64,000 nt of DNA from Clostridium neonatale (GCF_001458595.1 NZ_LN890328.1:1736726-1800725); one strand, 5' to 3'. Numbered from the stretch's first letter, positions 17,692 to 26,724 are shown. Notes: generated from the sequence alone by a model not told the origin. Numbers and translations are program-made.

Positions 17692-20121
17692 TTATCCTTG
17701 ATAACGAATTCTTTCAACTAATGTTTCCTTTTTAAAATTATGACTTAATGTAAATGATAATATAATTTGAAGAATTAAGATTATTGCAATCATAACTAAA
17801 ATTGGGATAATAGGAATGTGATAAACATTCATTCCAAATATTCCTTTTCTTTTAGCAAATGAAAATAACATATAACCAAGAGGTAATCCAACTATAAGTG
17901 AAATAAAAATACTTCCAATTGTAAAAATTAATCCTTGAATTTGTAAACTTAAATTTAATTGCTTATTTGTCATTCCCACTGCTTGTAATACTCCATATTC
18001 CTGCTTTTTAGTTATTATATTAATAATAATTGTATTTGCAAGATTCATAAATCCAATTAGGCCTAAGATTCCAACAAATAAATAACATCCAAGTTTCATC
18101 ATAGTACTTGCAAATTCAGCTAGTGCTAATTCATCATGATAAGTTTTAAGTTTAATATAAGAAGTATTTTCAATTAAATCTCTAAGTTGATTTTCAACAA
18201 CTGAAACATCATTTTTATCACAATCAACCCAAAGGTAGCCAAATGAAGAACCAGAAGGGTGTAAGCTATTATATACTTCTTCAGGCATAACAAGGTAAGT
18301 ATCAGAACTTGCAAAAGCTCCTAGAATATTTCCTTGATAGTTTAAGATTTCAGTTCCATTATCTATTTGGAAAGAAATTAAATCATTTAAGGAATAGCCA
18401 TCTGATTCCATCCACATAGACCAGCCAAAGAAGATATCTTTATTTTTTACAGCTTCATCATAGTCCATTAAACCAAGATCGCCTTCAAAGCGCATATTTT
18501 CAAAATCGTTTTTATTTACAATAGAAATTACTTGTTTTACATCATCAATATTTACAACAGCAATTTCCCTAGTAATAACATCCTTAACTTCTGGAATTGC
18601 TTTAATTTTAGCTATTAATGATTCATTTAATGGATTATTTTTTAATATAGAATCTAAGTTATTTTCAGGATAAGCTTCATCCCATTCAAGGGAATAATCA
18701 AGCTTTAATTCAAACTGACCATTATTTAATCCTTTTCTTGCTTCATATTCTGTATCAATATTTCCAACAAAATTTGAAATTATTACAAATAATACACAAG
18801 ATAATCCCATTGTAAGAATAGTTGTAAGAGTTCTTTTTTTATTACCTAAAATATTTGCCATTGCCATTGAAAAAACAGTGATATTTTTTTTGCCTTTTCT
18901 AATTCCACAATTTTTAATAGTTGAATTTTCAAGATATCTTGTTGCTTCAATTGGAGAGATACGTGCAACTATTTTCATTGGCTTGCGAAGTGCAAGTATT
19001 ACTGTAAGTAATGAAATAATAATAGTAATTAACATTAATGGTATTGAAAATAAAGGAACTTGTATATTTTTAACACTAGTTTCAAGTAAATTTCCTTGTT
19101 CTATTAACCATGAAAAACTTAACTTTGCAATAAAAAATCCAATAATTAATCCAAGTGGAATTGCAATTACTGATAAAATTAATCCTTCTTTTAAAATAAG
19201 ATACTTCATTTGTTTTTTTGTAGCACCTAATGCTTTTATTTTTCCATATTCCTGTATTTTTTGAGCAATACCAACTTGGAAGATATTATAAATTACAATT
19301 ACAGCAAGCAATATGATTATTAAAGATGTAAATCCACAAAATAAAATCATTTCATAGCTTGGGTCTAGCATCCAAGATAAGTAATAACTATTTATAATTA
19401 AATTATTACTATTTATTCCACAAGATTTAGCGATACTTGTAAGAACATCATCTATATTATTCATTGAAACTTTTACTGAATCATTTAATGTAAAATAAAC
19501 ATTATATTGTTTATAATCATTTGAAATTTCATTTTCATAAAATGCTGGAGAACAAAAAACAACATAAGATGAAGAAATTTGATAGTTTTCTCTATTATAT
19601 AAAATACCACTTATTACAAATGACCTTTCTGTATATTCCTTTGACATTCCAGAACGATAATATAACTTTGTTTCATCACCAACTTGCACATTATTATATC
19701 CTTGAGATTCAAAAAAAGCTTTACTTCCAGCAATTTCATTTTCCTTTTCAGGATAAGCTCCAGCTTCAAGTAAATATTCTTTATTATATGGAAGCATTTT
19801 ACGAACTGATGAATCTGTACTTACAAAACTACCTTTTTCATTTCCTTTTAATATTCCAGCAGCAGACATAATTCCTATATCATCAATTTCAGCTCTTCTA
19901 TAAATTTCTTGTAATTGTTGGTTATTTACAGATAAAAACAACCCATAATTACTTCCATAATGATTACTTGCATTTTTCTTTTGAAGTCTAACAAAGCCAT
20001 TTGCAAAGGTGCTAATAATAGTAAGTAGGGAAGTAGTTAATAAAATTGCAATTATTATAAGAATACTTCTAGTTTTATTTTTTTTATTATTGCTTAATGC
20101 AATTTTTGTAGTTGCATTCAA
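17692..20121 (-). CDS. ABC transporter permease with two FtsX domains, 809 aa
   Basis: Ten predicted membrane segments in the layout of the MacB/BceB-like class: TM1 at about 18-40, an extracytoplasmic domain to about 250, three TMs (about 258-390) forming FtsX domain 1, a TM near 430, a second external domain (about 450-660), and three TMs from about 675 to 795 forming FtsX domain 2 (NLANTIIINIITKKQEYGVL ahead of AVGMTNKQ is typical). It would move or expel peptides or lipids, powered by the ATPase encoded just upstream. It starts with TTG in a TTGA overlap with that gene, with an AGGTGG site. The duplicated FtsX architecture and the adjacent two-component system indicate a defence-type transporter against wall-active peptides. 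Substrate unknown. Confidence 0.88.
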   Translation of the reverse strand: MNATTKIALSNNKKNKTRSILIIIAILLTTSLLTIISTFANGFVRLQKKNASNHYGSNYGLFLSVNNQQLQEIYRRAEIDDIGIMSAAGILKGNEKGSFVSTDSSVRKMLPYNKEYLLEAGAYPEKENEIAGSKAFFESQGYNNVQVGDETKLYYRSGMSKEYTERSFVISGILYNRENYQISSSYVVFCSPAFYENEISNDYKQYNVYFTLNDSVKVSMNNIDDVLTSIAKSCGINSNNLIINSYYLSWMLDPSYEMILFCGFTSLIIILLAVIVIYNIFQVGIAQKIQEYGKIKALGATKKQMKYLILKEGLILSVIAIPLGLIIGFFIAKLSFSWLIEQGNLLETSVKNIQVPLFSIPLMLITIIISLLTVILALRKPMKIVARISPIEATRYLENSTIKNCGIRKGKKNITVFSMAMANILGNKKRTLTTILTMGLSCVLFVIISNFVGNIDTEYEARKGLNNGQFELKLDYSLEWDEAYPENNLDSILKNNPLNESLIAKIKAIPEVKDVITREIAVVNIDDVKQVISIVNKNDFENMRFEGDLGLMDYDEAVKNKDIFFGWSMWMESDGYSLNDLISFQIDNGTEILNYQGNILGAFASSDTYLVMPEEVYNSLHPSGSSFGYLWVDCDKNDVSVVENQLRDLIENTSYIKLKTYHDELALAEFASTMMKLGCYLFVGILGLIGFMNLANTIIINIITKKQEYGVLQAVGMTNKQLNLSLQIQGLIFTIGSIFISLIVGLPLGYMLFSFAKRKGIFGMNVYHIPIIPILVMIAIILILQIILSFTLSHNFKKETLVERIRYQG

Positions 20122-20792
20122 CGAAAATCTACCACCTTTCCATCTTCAATTATTAAAATACGATCTGCTACTTGTGCAATTTCATCATCATGAGTAATCA
20201 TTACAATTGTTTGCCCATATTTTTTTGCAGTCATTTTTAATAATGCAATTACTTCATCACTTGTTTTAGAATCAAGATTTCCTGTTGGTTCATCTGCAAA
20301 AAGGATATCTGGCCTTGTAACTAAGGCTCTTGCAATTGCAACTCTTTGCTGTTGTCCTCCTGAAAGTGTATTAGGTAAGTTATGAATTTTATTTTCAATT
20401 CCTAATGTTTTAATAATGTCATTTACAAATGATTCATCTACCTTTTTACCATCTAAGCCTAATGGTAATACGATATTTTCCCAAACATTAAGTGCAGAAA
20501 CTAAGTTAAATGCTTGAAAAATAAATCCAATTTTTCTTCTTCTAAAAATAGCAAGCTGATCTTCTTTCATTTTATAAATATCTTTTCCAGAAATGATAAC
20601 ATTGCCTTTTGTTGGCATATCAAGGCCACCAAGCATATGAAGTAAAGTACTTTTTCCAGAACCAGATTTACCTACGATTGTTATAAATTCACCTTGATTA
20701 ATTTTTATATTGACATTGTTTACAGCTTTTACTTGATTTTCTTTTGTTCCGTAAAACTTACAAAGCTGATTTGTTTCTAAAATTATACTCAT
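20118..20792 (-). CDS. ABC transporter ATPase (LolD/MacB/BceA-like), 224 aa
   Basis: Complete nucleotide-binding domain: Walker A GKSGSGKSTLLHML, Q-loop near IFQAFNLV, signature LSGGQQQRVAIARAL, Walker B ILFADEPTGNLD, and switch His in MITHDD. This is the short exporter type that pairs with FtsX permeases. I place the start at 20792 rather than 20807, because GGAGGT lies 7 nt before that ATG while the outer ATG contains the ribosome site itself. Translationally coupled to the permease (4-nt overlap). It has its own promoter candidate and follows the terminator of the kinase gene. Confidence 0.92.
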   Translation of the reverse strand: MSIILETNQLCKFYGTKENQVKAVNNVNIKINQGEFITIVGKSGSGKSTLLHMLGGLDMPTKGNVIISGKDIYKMKEDQLAIFRRRKIGFIFQAFNLVSALNVWENIVLPLGLDGKKVDESFVNDIIKTLGIENKIHNLPNTLSGGQQQRVAIARALVTRPDILFADEPTGNLDSKTSDEVIALLKMTAKKYGQTIVMITHDDEIAQVADRILIIEDGKVVDFR

Positions 20793-20819
20793 TAAAGTAA
20801 CCTCCATTTAGTCTTTTCT

Positions 20820-20847
20820 ATTTTATCTTAACAATGTAATCTTTCAA
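20820..20847 (-). promoter_or_regulatory. Candidate promoter of the ABC ATPase-permease operon
   Basis: TTGAAA (20847-20842), 16-bp spacer, TAAAAT (20825-20820) on the minus strand, about 28 bp before the ATG. It lies between the kinase terminator and the transporter, where a response-regulator-controlled promoter would be expected. Confidence 0.45.
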
Positions 20848-20856
20848 TTTGATTTC

Positions 20857-20898
20857 AAAAATGAGTAGAAGTCTTACAGTTTTGTAAGACTTCTACTC
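20857..20898 (-). terminator. Terminator between kinase and transporter genes
   Basis: Perfect 15-bp stem GAGTAGAAGTCTTAC / GTAAGACTTCTACTC with a 6-base loop, followed by ATTTTTG on the minus strand. It overlaps the kinase stop codon. Confidence 0.8.
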
Positions 20899-22182
20899 AC
20901 TTTCTGGCAATTGAATTACAAATGTACTGCCACAGTTATTATTTGTATTTTTATTATTTCCTAAATTAGATGATACAGTAATTGTACCATTATGATTTTC
21001 AATAATTTTTCGTGTAAGGAATAATCCTATTCCAGATCCATTTTCATTGCTTACAGCATTCATCTTTCCCCTAAAGAAACGCTGAAATATTTTATGATAT
21101 TCTTCTTTTGGTATTCCAATGCCATTATCTTTAATTTCTATACGGATAAAGCCATTTCTTTTTTGAAGATAAACAAATATTTCAGAATTATCAGGGCTAT
21201 ATTTTATTGCATTATCTAAAACATTTATTATTGCTTCACTTAACCATTTCTTATCCTGCATAATTTTATAATATTCTAATGAATCATCACAATTAAAAAT
21301 TAATTCAATATTTTTTTCTAATGTTTTTGGATAAACACGGTTAATTGCAGTTATTATTGTATCCAAGATTGGAAGCTTATTTTTTTCAATTTGAATTAAG
21401 CCAACTTCCATTTTAGAAATTTGAAGTAATGATTGTAATAATGTTTCTAAACCATCTAATGCATTTCTGCATCTTATAGAAAATTCCATTTGTTCTTCTT
21501 TACTTAAATTTTCATGAAGTAAAATACTAAAACATGTATCTAAAGCTGCTACAGGTGTTTTTAACTGATGTGAAATATCAGAAACTAATTCCTTTGTTCC
21601 ATCTCTTTCTAATTTTGCTTCTTCTTTTAATAAGTTTAAGTGATTTCCAATAGCATCAAGCTGATATTTTATTTTTTCTAATTCATTTGATTCATCATCA
21701 TTTAATAAAATTGATAAGTTATTTTCTCTAAAATTGATAAGTGTTTGTTCAATTTCTAATAATATATTATTTTTTTTTTGAAAAACTGATTTTTGCCATA
21801 AAGCAAGAAAGAAACTTAAAATTCCTAATAGTAAAAAAGAAACTAATGCTGTTATAATACAATTTTGTTGCAATTGTTTATATAGTGCATTTTGATTATT
21901 TTTTAAGTAACCATATTGTTTTAAAATTTCTTTCCCATTTTTAATAGATTCAAGATTATGCCCTTTTAAAATTTCAACAGCTTTATTAATTGAATTTTGG
22001 GGTTCATAGTTATTTGATATATTATTTTCAGTAGTAATTGATAACATTTGAGCTATAATATCAATATTGCTATTATAATTTTTATAGTAAAAGCAAGTAG
22101 TTAAAATATTTATAAATAACCATGTTAAAAGAGAAATAATAATTAAATTTATAATAGATTTAAATTTTCTTTTTTTCATCAT
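20893..22182 (-). CDS. Membrane histidine kinase, 429 aa
   Basis: TM1 at about 11-31, external domain of about 80 residues, TM2 at about 110-130, then a linker and a HisKA domain with the phosphorylated His in VSDISHQLKTPVAAL (about residue 205). A HATPase domain follows with N box (INVLDNAIKYS), G1 (DNGIGIP) and G2 (GSGIGLFL). It senses a signal at the envelope and phosphorylates the regulator encoded just upstream, with which it overlaps by ATGA. The 80-residue sensor loop is larger than in true Bce-type kinases, so direct sensing is possible. Confidence 0.92.
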   Translation of the reverse strand: MMKKRKFKSIINLIIISLLTWLFINILTTCFYYKNYNSNIDIIAQMLSITTENNISNNYEPQNSINKAVEILKGHNLESIKNGKEILKQYGYLKNNQNALYKQLQQNCIITALVSFLLLGILSFFLALWQKSVFQKKNNILLEIEQTLINFRENNLSILLNDDESNELEKIKYQLDAIGNHLNLLKEEAKLERDGTKELVSDISHQLKTPVAALDTCFSILLHENLSKEEQMEFSIRCRNALDGLETLLQSLLQISKMEVGLIQIEKNKLPILDTIITAINRVYPKTLEKNIELIFNCDDSLEYYKIMQDKKWLSEAIINVLDNAIKYSPDNSEIFVYLQKRNGFIRIEIKDNGIGIPKEEYHKIFQRFFRGKMNAVSNENGSGIGLFLTRKIIENHNGTITVSSNLGNNKNTNNNCGSTFVIQLPESE

Positions 22183-22871
22183 ATATTTTCAACTTCCTGA
22201 TTCCATATATAACCTAAGCCTCTAATGTTTTTTAAATAAATCGGCTTTGCAGGATCATCTTCTATTTTTTCACGCAATCTTCTAATGTTAACAGCAACAG
22301 TATTATCATTTACAAATTCCCCATTTATATCAAATATATTTTCTAATATTTGATTTTTTGAAAGAATTTGCTTTGGATGCTTTAAAAATAAAATTAATAG
22401 TTTCCATTCAGTTTTTGTAAGTAAAATTTCTTCACCATTTAATGAAGCTTTCATTTCATCAAGATGAATATATATATTTCCTGAAATTACTTTATTTTGC
22501 TTTTTATTAATCATTTTACGCTTTAAATAAGCATCAATTTTTAACATTAGCACAGATAAGCTAAATGGTTTAGTAATATAATCATCTGCACCAGCTTCAT
22601 AACCCATTACTTGGTCTATTTCTTGATCTAATGCAGTTAAGCAAATAACGTATGTTTGAAATTCTTGTCTCAGCCACATAATAAAATCTAGTCCATTTCC
22701 ATCAGGAAGGTTAATGTCACAAACAGCAAGGTCTATAGGATGTTTTTTTATTAATTGTTTTGCTTCAAAAATAGTTTCACAGGAAAATACGGTATTTCCT
22801 GATTTTTTTAAGGAAAATGTAATTCCTCTGTTTACACTTTCATCATCTTCAAGTACTAATATATTTGCCAT
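22179..22871 (-). CDS. OmpR-family response regulator, 230 aa
   Basis: Receiver domain (1-118) with the acidic pair in LEDDES, the phospho-acceptor Asp in LAVCDINLPDGNG and the conserved Lys in DYITKPFS. A winged-helix effector domain (about 130-225) follows, with the typical end NIRGLGYIW. It should activate the downstream ABC genes at 17.7-20.8 kb. The ATG follows TAGGAGAT. Confidence 0.92.
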   Translation of the reverse strand: MANILVLEDDESVNRGITFSLKKSGNTVFSCETIFEAKQLIKKHPIDLAVCDINLPDGNGLDFIMWLRQEFQTYVICLTALDQEIDQVMGYEAGADDYITKPFSLSVLMLKIDAYLKRKMINKKQNKVISGNIYIHLDEMKASLNGEEILLTKTEWKLLILFLKHPKQILSKNQILENIFDINGEFVNDNTVAVNIRRLREKIEDDPAKPIYLKNIRGLGYIWNQEVENI

Positions 22872-22975
22872 AATATCTCCTAAAAGTTTAAACTATATTT
22901 TTTATTTGGAAATTTAATAATAGCTATATTTTAGCATAAGAAAAATCGTAAGGATATAATAAAGTTATATTTAGT

Positions 22976-23542
22976 TCAAGAACTCCTAGACAACACATAG
23001 GGGGTTAGAAAAAATTTACTACAAATCCCATTGAATATTGCATTAGCTATTTTACAACACTCATAACCAGTCATATCCTTCTCACTATCACAAAAGGCAC
23101 ATTCAACTAAAATTGCTTTCATCTTAGTTTTATTAAGTACAAATAAGTCCTTTCTATACTTAACTCCTCTATTCTTTAATCCAATCTTGCTTAACTCATT
23201 AAGTATGCTGTTTCCTACTTCTTCTGCAATTCCACTACCATAACATAATACTTCTGCACCTTCTCCCCTCCCCGCATTATGGTGAATTGATATAAAGAAA
23301 TCTACATTTCCAGTATTAGCAGCTATGCACCTTTGATTTAAAGAGTCATAAAGGCTAATTGCACTCTTTGGCATACAATTAACAACATTAATTCCTATTG
23401 CTCTAAAGTTTTCAATAAGAGCTTCACCAACTAACTTATTTAATTCATCTTCTTTCCTAATTCCTACAGCTCCACCATCAAAGCTCACATTATGACCAAT
23501 ATCAATTGCTATAGTTTTTAAATTAATACCTTCATTACTCAT
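22976..23542 (-). CDS. N-acetylmuramoyl-L-alanine amidase (Amidase_3), 188 aa
   Basis: Zinc amidase that cuts the lactyl-peptide bond of peptidoglycan. Motifs in order: IDIGHN (first His), EDELNK (Glu ligand), FISIHHNAG (second His) and ILVECAFCDSEKD (catalytic Glu). No signal peptide and no wall-binding domain. The last 13 residues (FFLTPYVLSRSS) do not look like family sequence and may be frameshift-altered or replaced. A GGAGG site precedes the ATG. It is divergent from the sigma gene at 23858, and upstream are a TATATCTTATATG motif and three short terminator-like hairpins. Probably an endolysin that needs the holin at 27.6/30.3 kb for release. Confidence 0.9.
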   Translation of the reverse strand: MSNEGINLKTIAIDIGHNVSFDGGAVGIRKEDELNKLVGEALIENFRAIGINVVNCMPKSAISLYDSLNQRCIAANTGNVDFFISIHHNAGRGEGAEVLCYGSGIAEEVGNSILNELSKIGLKNRGVKYRKDLFVLNKTKMKAILVECAFCDSEKDMTGYECCKIANAIFNGICSKFFLTPYVLSRSS

Positions 23543-23582
23543 TACCTAACCTCCATCAAATTAATATCACTTTTTTACATTT

Positions 23583-23599
23583 ACATATAAGATATACAC
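23583..23599 (-). promoter_or_regulatory. Shared motif before the amidase (core TATATCTTATATG)
   Basis: Minus strand GTGTATATCTTATATGT, 41-57 nt before the amidase ATG. It shares 13 bases with the motif before the lysozyme. Candidate -10 element or regulator site for the lysis genes. Confidence 0.5.
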
Positions 23600-23604
23600 A
23601 TTTT

Positions 23605-23706
23605 AAAAAAGCAGCTATGCTGCAACCAAAAACTATTCACCTATTAAAAAAATAGCTATGCTGCAACCAAGATCTTATTTGCTTAAAAAAGCAGCTATGT
23701 TGCACT
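23605..23706 (-). repeat. Three tandem short hairpins upstream of the amidase
   Basis: Three units at about 40-bp spacing: 23605-23628, 23646-23670 and 23685-23706, each of the form AAAAAAGCAGCTATGCTGCA. On the minus strand each reads as a small GC stem (GCAGC, ATA, GCTGC) followed by six T, so they look like weak intrinsic terminators in series facing the amidase gene. The middle copy has lost stem pairing (GCTAT) and the third has one mismatch. Confidence 0.65.
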
Positions 23707-23748
23707 AAAAAATTATTTACCTTAAATATAAGTAAATTTCTATTTCTA

Positions 23749-23764
23749 CATAAGATATATGCCT
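23749..23764 (-). promoter_or_regulatory. Second copy of the TATATCTTA motif in the divergent region
   Basis: Minus strand GGCATATATCTTATGT, about 210 bp from the amidase start and upstream of the three tandem hairpins. Transcripts starting here would pass through the hairpins before reaching the amidase. Confidence 0.4.
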
Positions 23765-23770
23765 TTAACA

Positions 23771-23788
23771 CATATATACTATATATAG
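23771..23788 (+). promoter_or_regulatory. 18-bp motif shared with the second sigma gene
   Basis: CATATATACTATATATAG, identical at 39993-40010 upstream of the paralogue. It ends 69 bp before the ATG here and 44 bp before it there. It contains the palindrome CTATATATAG. Likely an operator or promoter element common to both sigma genes. Confidence 0.6.
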
Positions 23789-23857
23789 AGATATTTTTTA
23801 TTCTAATACAACATATTGATATTTCTATGAAATAAGCCTAATTATAAGGAGGTTCAC

Positions 23858-24442
23858 ATGGATTATAACTATATCGAATATCTAGTAAAAAAATCTAAAG
23901 ATGGTGATGAAAAATCTAAAGAAAAACTAGTAGAACAATTTAGACCTTTTATACTTAATCTTTCTAAAGGGACCTTTATTGATGGATATAATCTATATGA
24001 TATACCAAATGAATGTTATAAAAATTTATTTAAATGTCTATCTCAATATAAATTAGAAAATCATAGATTTGTTGCTTATGCCACTAATGGAATTAAAAAT
24101 AATTTAAGTGATCTTATTAAAAGATGCAAAACTAGAAGCTCTACTGTGGGAAATGATGCTCTTCCTTTTTCACAGGATTTAGAAGAGAATTTAATTGATG
24201 ATGATAATTTAGAAGAGGGACTTTGTAATAAATGTGATATTGAAGAATTAAGACACGCTATTAATAATTTGACTGAAGAGGAAAAAGAACTGGTTCAATT
24301 TATTTTCTTTGAGAATAATACTATTAGAAAATATGCTTATCTAAAAAAGCTTTGCTATTCTACTGCTCACATGAGAAAGAGAAGTGTTTTAAAGAAGATT
24401 TATAAATACATTAATGATAATAAAGTTATTCATTATTCATAA
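23858..24442 (+). CDS. Small sigma-70 family factor, UviA/TcdR-like, 194 aa
   Basis: Two-domain sigma factor: region 2 at about 15-95 (KSKEKLVEQFRPFI ... RFVAYATNGIKNNL) and region 4 at about 130-185 with a helix-turn-helix (RKYAYLKKLCYSTAHMRKRS). Size and layout fit the group 5 sigma factors UviA, TcdR, BotR and TetR of clostridia, which direct RNA polymerase to bacteriocin or toxin promoters and are often encoded next to holin genes. Family membership is inferred from architecture, not from a search. AAGGAGG site 8 nt before the ATG. It is divergent from the amidase and has its own terminator. A paralogue lies at 40055. Confidence 0.7.
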   Translation: MDYNYIEYLVKKSKDGDEKSKEKLVEQFRPFILNLSKGTFIDGYNLYDIPNECYKNLFKCLSQYKLENHRFVAYATNGIKNNLSDLIKRCKTRSSTVGNDALPFSQDLEENLIDDDNLEEGLCNKCDIEELRHAINNLTEEEKELVQFIFFENNTIRKYAYLKKLCYSTAHMRKRSVLKKIYKYINDNKVIHYS

Positions 24443-24447
24443 AAAAA

Positions 24448-24479
24448 TCAAGGTATATTGCAGATACCTTGATTTTTTT
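24448..24479 (+). terminator. Terminator of the first sigma gene
   Basis: TCAAGGTAT, 7-base loop, ATACCTTGA, then seven T, starting 6 nt after the stop codon. Confidence 0.9.
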
Positions 24480-24576
24480 AATTAATCTTAAAATATTGAA
24501 TAACATATTAGAAATTCATTTGTATAATACTTGTAATATCTGTCAATATTATAAATACATGATAACCCATTTAAAG

Positions 24577-24611
24577 AGAGATAGCATATAATCCCCCTGC
24601 TATCTCTTTTT
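24577..24611 (+). terminator. Second hairpin terminator, at the IS insertion point
   Basis: Ten-bp stem AGAGATAGCA / TGCTATCTCT with an 11-base loop (TATAATCCCCC part) and a T-run. The IS1595-type element begins only 8 bp beyond. Without the element it would lie directly beside the end of the 26485 gene. Confidence 0.75.
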
Positions 24612-24704
24612 ATTATTAGGCTCTGTTAGATATATTTGTTGATTTATAGTAATAATAATAGGTAGTTAAATTTAAACTACCTATTGCTTGTCTATTTAAT
24701 AACT

Positions 24705-25265
24705 TTAGATATATAAATCCATTAATATTTCATCATAATAATCACCATTAATATTAAAGAAATTTTTATGAACGCCTACTTCTACAAATCCATGCCTTTT
24801 ATACAGTTTAATGGCATTATGATTATCCTCTTTAACACCAAGACTAATATTCTTTATAGATTTATTATCTTTTGCAAATTTTATTAACTGCTCTATAGCA
24901 AAACTACCAACTCTGTTTCCCCAATATTCTTTTATTACTGAAATTGCGAGTTCACTATTATGACCTATTCTTTGTCTGTTCTGACTACTTATTTGAGAAA
25001 CACTCACAATTCTATTATCAATTACACCTAACAACATAAGAGAGTTTTTATCTTTATTAATATTTTCGATATATGCTCTCTCTTGTTCAATTGTAAGTTT
25101 AAACTCACCTTCTCCAAAAAGTAAATTATTACTTTCTCCACCAACAGTATTCAAATATTCAATAATATCGTTAGCATCGTCTACTGTTGCCTTTCTCAAG
25201 ATTAATTGTGCTCCATTCTTCAATTCAACTTTATCAATAATATTGTCAATATGTTTTATGTTCAT
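24705..25265 (-). CDS. GNAT-family N-acetyltransferase, 186 aa, IS passenger
   Basis: Acetyl-CoA-dependent transferase: substrate-entry segment LRKATVDDANDIIEYL, the beta4-alpha3 acetyl-CoA motif near ELAISVIKEYWGNRVGS, and the C-terminal NAIKLYKRHGFVEVG typical of ribosomal-protein or antibiotic/toxin acetyltransferases. I start it at 25265 because AAGGGG lies 8 nt before that ATG; the longer open frame upstream begins with a hydrophobic stretch and no site. It lies inside the terminal repeats of the IS1595-type element, so it travels with it. The substrate cannot be told from sequence. Confidence 0.85.
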   Translation of the reverse strand: MNIKHIDNIIDKVELKNGAQLILRKATVDDANDIIEYLNTVGGESNNLLFGEGEFKLTIEQERAYIENINKDKNSLMLLGVIDNRIVSVSQISSQNRQRIGHNSELAISVIKEYWGNRVGSFAIEQLIKFAKDNKSIKNISLGVKEDNHNAIKLYKRHGFVEVGVHKNFFNINGDYYDEILMDLYI

Positions 25266-25342
25266 AAACTCAACCCCTTTGAAAATTATTATAACTATAA
25301 CACCAGCATAAATATATAATATTATATACAAATTTAGGCATA

Positions 25343-26390
25343 TTAACAACTTTTTGTTGCGTAAACAAGAGTTCTGTTTTTATACGCTTGGATTCGAGTA
25401 TCTACAAATGGTATTACACTATGTATAAGCATGTTTTTTGTTCTTATTATTTCTTTATCATCATTAAAACTTTCAAGCCATTTATACCAAGCCATATAAT
25501 TTGATAAAAACTTACTTGATACACCTTTAAATCTATACATCCAAATCTTTAGTTTGCTATGCAAAGAGTTGATGTGATTTATATGATATATACCATTCTT
25601 TATAATGTCCTCTCATTATTCTTTTATGGTCTAATGAAAGGTTCTTAGCAAATTGAATATACGACTTATGGCTATCTGTACAGATGATTGAATTATTGTC
25701 TATACGACCTTTGTATAGACTTTCAAGGTCGTAATGACTTATTCTCCCTGTACATATTGGTTCTAATATAATATTACCATTTCTATCTATAGCAGTTGCT
25801 ATGCAAACTTGCTCATTACTAATACCACGCTTTTTAATTTGCTTACCTCTTTTACGAGAAGGTCTTGGCATTACAAAGCCACTTTTCTTATGGTTGCCTT
25901 TATAAGATAACGGAATAAAAGTTTCGTCCATTTCAACTACACCGTCTACATCACCAATTCCCATAAACTCTCTTATACAATCAAGTATTTTATGCCTCAT
26001 ATAAAAAGATGTTTTAACACATACATCAATATTTTTAGCATTTTTTCTTATGGAAAGTCCAAGTATCATACCTTTTACATACTCAATCCATTTTTCTAAA
26101 GGTAGTTTAGTGCAAGACAAAGCAGATTTAGTTAAATCGTTGAATGACTTATTACAAGTCTTGCATAAATACCTTTGTTTATCTTTCAATTTACCATTTT
26201 TAACAATTGAGGTTGACTGACAGTGAGGGCAGACCTCCCCCTTACTAAATCTCGACTCTTTAAAATCATTATTAAGGGAGCCTTTTAAAGAACCAAGCGT
26301 AAGCATTTCTCCTATATAATTAAATAATTCTTGTAATTCATAATCACCAAGGGTAGTAATATCTATTTTAATACTTGAAACACTTGCCAT
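25343..26390 (-). pseudogene. IS1595-family (ISXO2-like) transposase with +1 frameshift
   Basis: Residues 1-95 carry a zinc ribbon (CPHCQ ... CKTC). The DDE-type domain begins VVEMDETFIPL (first Asp) and continues ICTDSHKSY (second Asp). The frame is lost near 25599-25601, where an AAA in place of AA shifts reading, so the product ends as ...MRGHYKEWYISYK and stops at 25557. The remaining family sequence (NGIYHINHINSLHSKLKIWM) is intact in the other frame down to 25343. The last catalytic residues lie in the displaced part, so the transposase is probably inactive. Confidence 0.85.
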
Positions 26391-26484
26391 AAATCCACCT
26401 CAAATTATATCTATAGTTATATTATAACCTATATCCCATCAATTTAAACACTAAATCAACATAATTATTTAACACAGCCTATTA

Positions 26485-26724
26485 TTAAAAACTAAAGCTA
26501 CTCACAACTCTAGTATTATTATTCACATATTCATCAACAACCTTATCAATACCATTACAAATACCATTAAGGCTACACCCCTGGCACTTCTTTAAAATTC
26601 CTTCTTCTAATATAGAGCAACTAAGCTCATCGTCTAAAGTAGAATTTCTAATTGCTAAAGCTATTTGCTTTTTATCAAACGCCTCACTATTTTCATCCTT
26701 CATTTTAATTTCATCTTTAACCAT
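26485..26724 (-). CDS. Small Cys-containing hypothetical protein, 79 aa
   Basis: Not recognised. Acidic/polar with a CQGCSLNGIC cluster near residue 49-58 that could bind metal. GGAGGG site 7 nt before the ATG. No signal peptide. Its TAA overlaps the right 8-bp duplication of the IS1595-type element. It faces away from the 27048 gene; the two are divergent. Confidence 0.55.
   Translation of the reverse strand: MVKDEIKMKDENSEAFDKKQIALAIRNSTLDDELSCSILEEGILKKCQGCSLNGICNGIDKVVDEYVNNNTRVVSSFSF

Larger units (their letters stand above)
24619..26479. mobile_element. IS1595-type insertion element with an acetyltransferase passenger gene
   Basis: 1861 bp. Left end GGCTCTGTTAGATATA..., right end (reverse complement) GGCTGTGTTAAATAAT..., both reaching TGTTGATTTA about 20 bp in. 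Flanked by the perfect 8-bp direct repeat TATTATTA (24611-24618 and 26480-26487), the target-site length known for the IS1595 family. It contains a frameshifted ISXO2-like transposase and a GNAT gene in the same orientation. It inserted at the stop codon of the 26485 gene, which remains intact because the duplication restores TAA. Confidence 0.88.

Noticed and set aside
23605..23706. Possible CRISPR array (three spaced repeats)
   Set aside because: Only three imperfect units, each a small hairpin with a T-run, with spacers of about 16-18 bases that are too short, and no cas genes.
25557..25601. Programmed frameshift joining the two transposase frames
   Set aside because: The site is a plain A-run without a slippery heptamer or downstream structure, and IS1595 transposases are normally made from one frame; a one-base insertion is simpler.
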